From: Bacillota bacterium
Lineage (GTDB): Bacteria; Bacillota; Clostridia; Lachnospirales; Lachnospiraceae
DNA: 15,879 bases
NCBI GenBank assembly: GCA_023436765.1
Contig: JAEZHX010000244.1
Coordinates: 1 to 15,879 of the forward strand
Direction: 5' to 3'
Positions 1 through 4,691 of this stretch are shown here, piece after piece; position 1 is the first letter of the stretch, and each line of letters begins with the position of its first letter. The translations under genes and the position numbers were made by a program. Below the pieces are notes generated by a model. That model was given only the letters and a program-made list of their open reading frames with translations. It did not search any database and had not been told where the DNA came from.

Positions 1-1471
1 CTGTGCCTTCTGCGGACAATGTACTGTGGTCTGCCCGGTCGGTGCCTTAAAGGAAAACGACGCTACCGAGCAGGTCTGGAGTGCGCTCCATGATAAGTCG
101 AAGCGGGTTGTGGTTCAGGTAGCTCCGGCTGTCAGAGTGGCGCTGGGAGAAGAGTTTGGGTGTGAGGCGGGTACATCAGTCACCGGCAAGCTGGCTGCCT
201 CCCTGCATGCCCTTGGCTTTGATGATATTTTTGATACGAACTTTGCAGCGGATCTGACGATTATGGAAGAGGGGACGGAGTTGTTGATCCGTCTTAAGAA
301 TGCTCTGACCGGTCCGGGGGATACTTTACCTATGATAACCAGCTGCAGCCCGGGCTGGATCAAATATGTGGAGCATAAGTATCCGAAGAAGCTGGAGCAT
401 CTGTCCTCCTGCAAATCACCCCATATGATGCTCGGAGCCCTGGTGAAAACATACTATGCCGAGAAGATTGGGTTTGATCCGAAGGATATCTATGTGGTTT
501 CCGTCATGCCCTGTACATCAAAGAAGTTCGAGGTTGCCCGTCATGAGATGACAAATGACAGTTATCCGAATGTGGATGCGGTACTCACAACCAGGGAGCT
601 GGCAACCATGATTAAGGAGGCAGGAATTGATTTTATGGCCTTGCCGGAGGAGGAGTTTGACCATCCTCTTGGGATGTCTACGGGAGCGGCTGATATTTTC
701 GGCCTGACCGGAGGTGTCATGGAGGCAGCACTGCGGACGGTTTACGAACTGGTCACCGGTCGTGAGCTTCCTTTTGAAGGGCTACATGTCACTCCGATTG
801 TTGGCTTGGATCAGATCAAGACAGCGGAGATTTTGATAGAAAACCCCGTGGAAGCATACAGCTTTTTGGATGGAGTTACCCTGAAGGTTGCTGTTACAAG
901 CGGACTGAAGGGTGCCAAAGTTCTTCTAGAGCAGATTGCAAAGGGAGAGTCACCGTATCATTTTATTGAGGTGATGGGCTGTCCGGGCGGTTGTATCACA
1001 GGAGGAGGACAGCCTCGATCCGCTGATCCGGAGGTTAGGCTAAAGCGATTGAAGGGCTTATATCAGGAGGATGAAGGGAAGGAGCTGCGCAAATCCCATG
1101 AGAATCCCTATATTTCAGCGATCTATAGGGAATTTCTTGATTACCCGAGCAGTCATAAATCCCATGAGCTGCTCCATACCCATTATGTTCCAAGAGGTGG
1201 GTTTAATGAATTGAGCGAAGAGAGATTCACGCTCGTTAAGGGTAAAGCAATGCAGAAGTTAGGGGATGGCCCGCATAAGAATGCAGCGGAGTATGCAGAG
1301 GGAAGAAGACATGTCAGGGAGCAGGAGGATATGCGGGTTCTGGCTCTAGAGGCAGAGAACGCCAGACTAAAGAATGAGCTGGAGGATGCCAGAGACACGA
1401 TTGAGATATATAAGCAGGTAGTTGCAGAACATGTCAACAAGAGAGATCTGAGCCGCAACAGAATCAACTAG
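1..1471 (+). CDS. [FeFe] hydrogenase catalytic subunit, 5' end cut off by window
   Basis: This is the catalytic subunit of a cytoplasmic [FeFe] hydrogenase, which interconverts protons plus electrons with H2. The reading frame is already open at base 2, where a CxxCxxCxxxCP ferredoxin-type [4Fe-4S] site is encoded at 2-37, so the true start and any further N-terminal clusters lie upstream. All three H-cluster motifs are present: TSCSPGW (338-358), MPCTSKKFE (506-532) and a motif of the form ExMxCxxGCxxGGGQP (968-1015). The iron-hydrogenase small-subunit-like region follows, at about 1060-1200. In the first motif serine replaces the second cysteine of the classical TSCCPxW, the residue used for proton transfer in Clostridium pasteurianum CpI. 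I recall this variant from NADH-linked or bifurcating group A enzymes, but partner subunits are not visible here. From about 1290 to the stop the protein carries a charged, leucine-rich coiled-coil tail. The family and the cofactor motifs are certain; the electron partner is not. Confidence 0.95.
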   Translation, partial: CAFCGQCTVVCPVGALKENDATEQVWSALHDKSKRVVVQVAPAVRVALGEEFGCEAGTSVTGKLAASLHALGFDDIFDTNFAADLTIMEEGTELLIRLKNALTGPGDTLPMITSCSPGWIKYVEHKYPKKLEHLSSCKSPHMMLGALVKTYYAEKIGFDPKDIYVVSVMPCTSKKFEVARHEMTNDSYPNVDAVLTTRELATMIKEAGIDFMALPEEEFDHPLGMSTGAADIFGLTGGVMEAALRTVYELVTGRELPFEGLHVTPIVGLDQIKTAEILIENPVEAYSFLDGVTLKVAVTSGLKGAKVLLEQIAKGESPYHFIEVMGCPGGCITGGGQPRSADPEVRLKRLKGLYQEDEGKELRKSHENPYISAIYREFLDYPSSHKSHELLHTHYVPRGGFNELSEERFTLVKGKAMQKLGDGPHKNAAEYAEGRRHVREQEDMRVLALEAENARLKNELEDARDTIEIYKQVVAEHVNKRDLSRNRIN

Positions 1472-1496
1472 GTAAGCTGAAGTGTCATTCATACAC

Positions 1497-1530
1497 GCCG
1501 GATTGTATTTCTTAAGAAATATAATCCGGC
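1497..1530 (+). terminator. Hairpin after hydrogenase gene, probable terminator
   Basis: A 15-base-pair stem with a 4-base TTAA loop begins 25 bases after the hydrogenase stop codon. The arms are GCCGGATTGTATTTC and GAAATATAATCCGGC, paired throughout with one G-U wobble. The downstream T tract is weak (CTTTTAT at 1535-1541), so this is either a Rho-independent terminator of modest strength or an mRNA 3'-end stabiliser. The near-perfect arms make a structural role likely. Confidence 0.6.
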
Positions 1531-1640
1531 ATAGCTTTTATGATAAACAATGTAATCCATCATAGCTTTATTTGTAAACGATATCATACACTACAATACG
1601 GCATAGCTTTATAATGATACGACATAATACAACTTAGCTT
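1523..1640. repeat. Four degenerate copies of an AATnCGGCATAGCTTT motif
   Basis: Four related 15-16-base blocks lie at 1523-1538 (AATCCGGCATAGCTTT), 1554-1569 (AATCCATCATAGCTTT), 1595-1610 (AATACGGCATAGCTTT) and 1626-1640 (AATACAACTTAGCTT). Their starts are 31, 41 and 31 bases apart. The first copy overlaps the right arm of the hairpin at 1497-1530. The regular spacing suggests a decayed tandem array rather than chance, although the AT-rich background weakens the case. No function can be assigned. Confidence 0.45.
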
Positions 1641-1808
1641 ATGAACCTAAACATTATCTACAATTTTATGGCTGGATTTGGTAAAAAACATGTAGAAAAG
1701 TACTATATCATAATTATATTATCTGTGATATTATTAATAATAATTATTGTTATTAATATAAATGAGCATAGTAATGTGGATGCAGTAAGAATGATTGCTG
1801 CGTATTAA
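1641..1808 (+). CDS. Possible 55-residue single-pass membrane peptide (doubtful)
   Basis: An open frame from ATG 1641 to TAA 1806-1808 encodes 55 residues. It has a short basic N-terminal part containing GKKHVEKYY, one very hydrophobic stretch rich in isoleucine and leucine (about residues 21-40), and a polar C-terminus. That is the layout of a small single-pass membrane protein. Against it: there is no ribosome-binding site before 1641 or before the internal ATG at 1668, the DNA is so AT-rich that Ile/Leu/Tyr/Asn runs arise by chance, and a good promoter candidate for the next gene lies inside it. It may simply be the leader region of the NADH oxidase gene. Confidence 0.2.
   Translation: MNLNIIYNFMAGFGKKHVEKYYIIIILSVILLIIIIVININEHSNVDAVRMIAAY
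1678..1706 (+). promoter_or_regulatory. Candidate promoter for NADH oxidase gene
   Basis: TTGGTA (1678-1683) and TACTAT (1701-1706) are separated by 17 bases, and each matches the SigA consensus at 4 of 6 positions. Transcription would start near 1713, giving a leader of about 125 bases before the ATG at 1839. The surrounding DNA is very AT-rich, so other starts are possible. Confidence 0.35.
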
Positions 1809-1838
1809 TATATATTATACTATTAGGGAGGTCTTAAA

Positions 1839-3224
1839 ATGAAGGTAATTGTAATCGGATGCACACATGCTGGTACATCCGCAGTAAAAACAATATTAAG
1901 GGAAAACCCGGGAACAGAAGTTACAGTTTTCGAACGGAACGATAATATATCCTTCCTTTCCTGTGGAATTGCATTATATGTGGGCGGAGTCGTTAAGGAT
2001 GCGGCCGGCTTATTCTACTCCAATCCGGCTGAGCTGTCCGAGTTGGGGGCTAAGGTCAAGATCCGGCATAATGTTAAGAAGATTGATACCAATGCAAAGA
2101 AGGTCCTGGCGGAGGATCTGAATACCGGGAGGGAATTTGAAGAGGAATATGATAAGTTGGTAATCACCACAGGTTCCTGGCCGGTGATACCTCCAATTCC
2201 GGGGATTGACAGCAAGAACATTCTTCTGTGCAAGAATTATGAGCAGGCAAATGTCATCATAAGTAAAGCAAATGAAGCGCAGAAGGTTATTATCGTAGGT
2301 GGCGGCTATATCGGCATAGAGCTGGTAGAAGCCTTCCAGAAATCAGGTAAGGAGGTTACCCTGATTGATGGCTTGGATCGAATTCTGAATAAATACCTGG
2401 ATAAGGAATTCACAGATATTCTGGAACAGGATCTTCAGGATAGAGGGGTTAAGCTGGCATTAAACCAGCCCGTGAAAAGCTTTACGGCAGATCCTGACGG
2501 AGCAGTAACCGGAGTCATAACCTCTGAGGGCGAATATGAAGCTGATTTAATTATCCTGTGCGTTGGTTTCCGTCCGAATAATGACCTCCTAAAGGGACAG
2601 GTGGATATGCTTCCGAATGGTGCAATCCTTGTGGATGATTATATGAGAACCAGTAATCCCGATATCTATGCGGCGGGTGACAGTTGCGCCGTACATTATA
2701 ATCCGAACGGAAGTAATGCGTATATTCCTTTAGCAACCAATGCGGTCCGCATGGGCTCCTTAGTCGGAATGAATATTCGGGAACCAAGAGTAAAGTACCG
2801 CGGTACCCAGTCCACCTCAGGTCTGCATCTGTTCGGCTACAACATAGGTTCTACCGGTGTAACGGTCAGCAGTGCCTCACTTATGGATCTGGACGTACGT
2901 TCCGTGATCGTTAAGGATAATTACAGACCGGAGTTCATGCCGACTACCGAGGAGGTTCTGATGCAGCTGGTCTATGAGGTTGGGACAAACAGAATAGTCG
3001 GAGGACAGGTTATGTCTAAATATGATATCACCCAGTCTGCGAACACCTTATCCTTAGCCATCCAGAACAGAATGACAATCGAGGATCTGGCTTATGTGGA
3101 CTTCTTCTTCCAGCCACATTTCGACCGGCCTTGGAATTATCTGAATATTCTTGCTCATGCTGCATTGGAGCAGGAGAAGAAGCATGCCAAAGAAGTTAGC
3201 TTGCAGACTGCATCCCAAGGATGA
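1839..3224 (+). CDS. nox: NADH oxidase, water-forming type (CoA-disulfide reductase family)
   Basis: This 461-residue cytoplasmic FAD enzyme probably reduces O2 with NADH. In a strict anaerobe that removes oxygen and regenerates NAD+. The N-terminal FAD site reads VIGCTHAGTSA (residues 5-15), with the conserved His10. The single redox-active cysteine, Cys42, sits in SFLSCGIALYVGG, the hallmark of Nox enzymes that cycle through a Cys-sulfenic acid. The NAD site GGGYIGIEL is at 154-162, followed by an acidic residue region suited to NADH, and the second FAD motif YAAGDSCAVH is at 277-286. The length fits Nox proteins (about 445-460 residues). The start is fixed by AGGGAGGT at 1825-1832, 6 bases upstream. 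The four-electron (water-forming) product is inferred from resemblance; a peroxide-forming or CoA-persulfide-reducing activity cannot be excluded from sequence. It lies downstream of an oxygen-sensitive hydrogenase but in a separate transcription unit. Confidence 0.85.
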   Translation: MKVIVIGCTHAGTSAVKTILRENPGTEVTVFERNDNISFLSCGIALYVGGVVKDAAGLFYSNPAELSELGAKVKIRHNVKKIDTNAKKVLAEDLNTGREFEEEYDKLVITTGSWPVIPPIPGIDSKNILLCKNYEQANVIISKANEAQKVIIVGGGYIGIELVEAFQKSGKEVTLIDGLDRILNKYLDKEFTDILEQDLQDRGVKLALNQPVKSFTADPDGAVTGVITSEGEYEADLIILCVGFRPNNDLLKGQVDMLPNGAILVDDYMRTSNPDIYAAGDSCAVHYNPNGSNAYIPLATNAVRMGSLVGMNIREPRVKYRGTQSTSGLHLFGYNIGSTGVTVSSASLMDLDVRSVIVKDNYRPEFMPTTEEVLMQLVYEVGTNRIVGGQVMSKYDITQSANTLSLAIQNRMTIEDLAYVDFFFQPHFDRPWNYLNILAHAALEQEKKHAKEVSLQTASQG

Positions 3225-3323
3225 TATGATATATTGATAAGGGACTAATATTATGAGGATAAACGGATATCAGTAACCGTTATCCCGGTGTGAAATAACG
3301 ATAGCCCGGAAAGAGGTAGTTAC

Positions 3324-3578
3324 ATGGACTGCAGGATCGGATGTGCAGCCTGCTGTATCGCTCCGTCGATCTCATCCCCGATTCCGGGGATGCCTGCAGG
3401 CAAACCGGCAGGAGTAAGGTGCATACAGCTGACAGAGGATAATCGATGTAAGCTGTTTGACGGCCCGGCCAGGCCAAGAGTATGTGGAAGCCTAAAACCC
3501 ACCCATGAGATGTGCGGACGTACTTCGGAGGATGCCTACCGGTATTTGGAGGAACTTGAAAAGGCAACCTCGATATAA
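3324..3578 (+). CDS. Small YkgJ-like cysteine-cluster protein
   Basis: An 84-residue protein with eight cysteines in the arrangement of the YkgJ (UPF0153) zinc/iron-chelating family. It opens with CxxxCxxCC (Cys3, 7, 10, 11), continues with Cys33 and Cys42 in a CIQL...RCKLF segment, and then Cys54 in RPRVCGS, which corresponds to the family's usual RPxxC ending; Cys64 is extra. The family is thought to bind a metal ion or Fe-S cluster, and the biochemical role is unknown. GAGG at 3313-3316 sits 7 bases before the ATG. It follows nox by 99 bases with no clear terminator between them, so the two may be cotranscribed up to the strong terminator at 3647-3685. The family assignment rests on the cysteine pattern; any function beyond metal binding would be a guess. 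Confidence 0.8.
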   Translation: MDCRIGCAACCIAPSISSPIPGMPAGKPAGVRCIQLTEDNRCKLFDGPARPRVCGSLKPTHEMCGRTSEDAYRYLEELEKATSI

Positions 3579-3646
3579 GAACCGGAGAAGAATTCATCAT
3601 GAATGCTTCATTTACATGGTAATCGAATAATTAACTTAATTTATTA

Positions 3647-3685
3647 AGGACGCTGCCCATTCTATAGTCAGCGTCCTATTTTTTT
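3647..3685 (+). terminator. Strong Rho-independent terminator
   Basis: A perfect 9-base-pair stem, AGGACGCTG (3647-3655) with CAGCGTCCT (3669-3677), encloses a 13-base loop and is followed by a seven-T run at 3679-3685. It ends the nox/cysteine-cluster transcription unit. Confidence 0.93.
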
Positions 3686-3724
3686 CAAAAATGTCTGCAT
3701 AGGAATCGATAGCTACGCGCTCTC

Positions 3725-3753
3725 TTGAACTATTCTTCAAAATATGGTAATAT
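3725..3753 (+). promoter_or_regulatory. Candidate promoter for cysteine-rich protein gene
   Basis: TTGAAC (3725-3730) and TAATAT (3748-3753) are spaced by exactly 17 bases, in the gap between the terminator at 3647-3685 and the gene at 3789. The transcription start would be near 3760, leaving a leader of about 29 bases. Confidence 0.6.
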
Positions 3754-3788
3754 TTACCTGAAACATATCGCTTGCTATGGTATAAGGT

Positions 3789-4247
3789 ATGAAATATCAA
3801 ACCCCTAATGCAATTTATCTAAAATATCCGCCCTCTGCTTCCTGTAGCTGTGAGACCTGCAGGAATTACTGTATACGTCCGGGCTGGTGGACCGTAGAGG
3901 AAGCTGCCAGAGCCCTTCGTGCCGGCTTGGGAAGCCGCATGATGCTTGAGCTGGCACCCGATCTGTCCTATGGTGTATTATCACCAGCTTTCATAGGTTG
4001 TGAGGGAGGTATTGCCTCAAAGGAATATGCCTCCTCCGGATGTAATTTTCTGAAGGAGGGCTTATGTGAGTTGCATTCTACAGTCTATCTTCCGTTGGAA
4101 TGCCGTTTTTGTCATCATGACAGGAAGGGTATGGGAGAGCAATGCCATACGGATATCGGTCGTGAATGGAATTGTGATCGGGCAAAAATACTCATTAACA
4201 GATGGGTGAATTCAATTCTGAAGGAAGTACAGAACCGAGAGGGTTAG
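3789..4247 (+). CDS. Cysteine-rich protein, distant YkgJ-like metal-binding family
   Basis: A 152-residue soluble protein of unknown function with eleven cysteines. The N-terminal group CxCxxCxxxC (Cys19, 21, 24, 28) is followed by Cys71, then a segment GCNFLKEGLCELH (Cys85, Cys93) and LECRFCHH (Cys105, Cys108), then Cys119 and Cys129. The order resembles an expanded YkgJ cluster: N-terminal CxxC, a central CxFL...C.L block, and a terminal ECR in place of RPxxCR. A metal or Fe-S site is therefore likely, with His109, His110 and His120 as possible extra ligands. The ribosome site is weak (AAGG just before the ATG), so expression may be low or the start slightly different. It has its own promoter candidate and lies between nox and the sulfur operon. 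The match to YkgJ is by pattern only. Confidence 0.72.
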   Translation: MKYQTPNAIYLKYPPSASCSCETCRNYCIRPGWWTVEEAARALRAGLGSRMMLELAPDLSYGVLSPAFIGCEGGIASKEYASSGCNFLKEGLCELHSTVYLPLECRFCHHDRKGMGEQCHTDIGREWNCDRAKILINRWVNSILKEVQNREG

Positions 4248-4252
4248 CCAAG

Positions 4253-4279
4253 CACCTCTATTCCAGGTGACTTAGTCAC
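4253..4279 (+). repeat. Two overlapping, mutually exclusive short hairpins
   Basis: CACCT (4253-4257) can pair with AGGTG (4265-4269), or GTGAC (4267-4271) can pair with GTCAC (4275-4279) across a TTA loop. The two stems share bases 4267-4269 and cannot coexist. They lie just after the stop of the cysteine-rich gene and before the arsR-type promoter. There is no T run, so this is not a normal terminator. The stems are short and may be chance. Confidence 0.3.
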
Positions 4280-4287
4280 ATAGAAAT

Positions 4288-4316
4288 TTGACTCTTATAT
4301 TATAATAACGTAATAT
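4288..4316 (+). promoter_or_regulatory. Promoter of arsR-type/persulfide reductase operon
   Basis: TTGACT (4288-4293) and TAATAT (4311-4316) are separated by exactly 17 bases. The -35 box matches the consensus at five of six positions. Transcription would start near 4323, about 50 bases before the repressor ATG. No other comparable promoter lies in this gap. Confidence 0.7.
4297..4316. promoter_or_regulatory. Candidate repressor operator over the -10 box
   Basis: An inverted repeat ATATTA (4297-4302), 8-base gap, TAATAT (4311-4316) covers the spacer and -10 box of the promoter. AT-rich dyads over a promoter are usual for autoregulated ArsR-family operons, and the first gene here is such a regulator. 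Assigning the site to that protein is inference, and an AT-rich dyad of six-base arms can occur by chance. Confidence 0.4.
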
Positions 4317-4373
4317 ATGAATATACTTAAACTGAGATTTCGTTCTGACCATTAATACAAGGGAGGCAGTGGT

Positions 4374-4691
4374 ATGGAGATACCGATAAAGCAATATGAA
4401 AGGAATGCTGAGCTTCTGAAGGTTCTGTCACATCCGGTCAGGCTATGTATTGTGAAAGGGCTGATAGAAAATGGGGAGTGCAATGCTACTTATATGCAGA
4501 ACTGTCTGAATGCCCCTCAATCTACCGTATCGCAGCATATACAGAAGCTAAAGGCGGCAGGGGTAATCGTTGGCAGAAGGGAAGGCTTGGAGATCCATTA
4601 TAAGATATGCAGTGATAAAGCTGCTAAAATTATTGAAATACTATTTGGGAATGACTGTTACGATCATCATTTAGGTGGAGGTAGAATATGA
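4374..4691 (+). CDS. ArsR/SmtB-family repressor, possible sulfur or metal sensor
   Basis: A 105-residue winged-helix DNA-binding protein. The ArsR core is clear: LKVLSHPVRLCIVKGL (residues 15-30), the recognition helix region APQSTVSQHIQKLKAAGVI (about 47-65), and the wing RREGLEIHYKI (68-78). It has five cysteines (25, 36, 44, 79, 95) and a C-terminal CYDHH. Its gene has a strong GGGAGG site 7 bases before the ATG, and its TGA overlaps the ATG of the next gene by four bases, so the two are translationally coupled. ArsR proteins leave DNA when metals or, in the SqrR/BigR group, sulfane sulfur react with cysteines. Because the coupled enzyme handles persulfides, a sulfane-sulfur sensor is the best inference. 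The CYDHH tail leaves metal sensing open. Confidence 0.85.
   Translation: MEIPIKQYERNAELLKVLSHPVRLCIVKGLIENGECNATYMQNCLNAPQSTVSQHIQKLKAAGVIVGRREGLEIHYKICSDKAAKIIEILFGNDCYDHHLGGGRI

Noticed and set aside
1523..1640. CRISPR array
   Set aside because: The repeat blocks are short, degenerate and few, the spacers are repeat-like themselves, and no cas genes are near.
1795..1821. TTGCTG...TATACT promoter-like pair just before nox
   Set aside because: The spacer is only 15 bases and transcription would begin inside the ribosome-binding site, so it could not give a translatable message.
3278..3300. CGTTAT/ATAACG hairpin between nox and the small cysteine-cluster gene
   Set aside because: Six mostly A-T/T-A pairs with a 11-base loop and no T run; too weak for a terminator.
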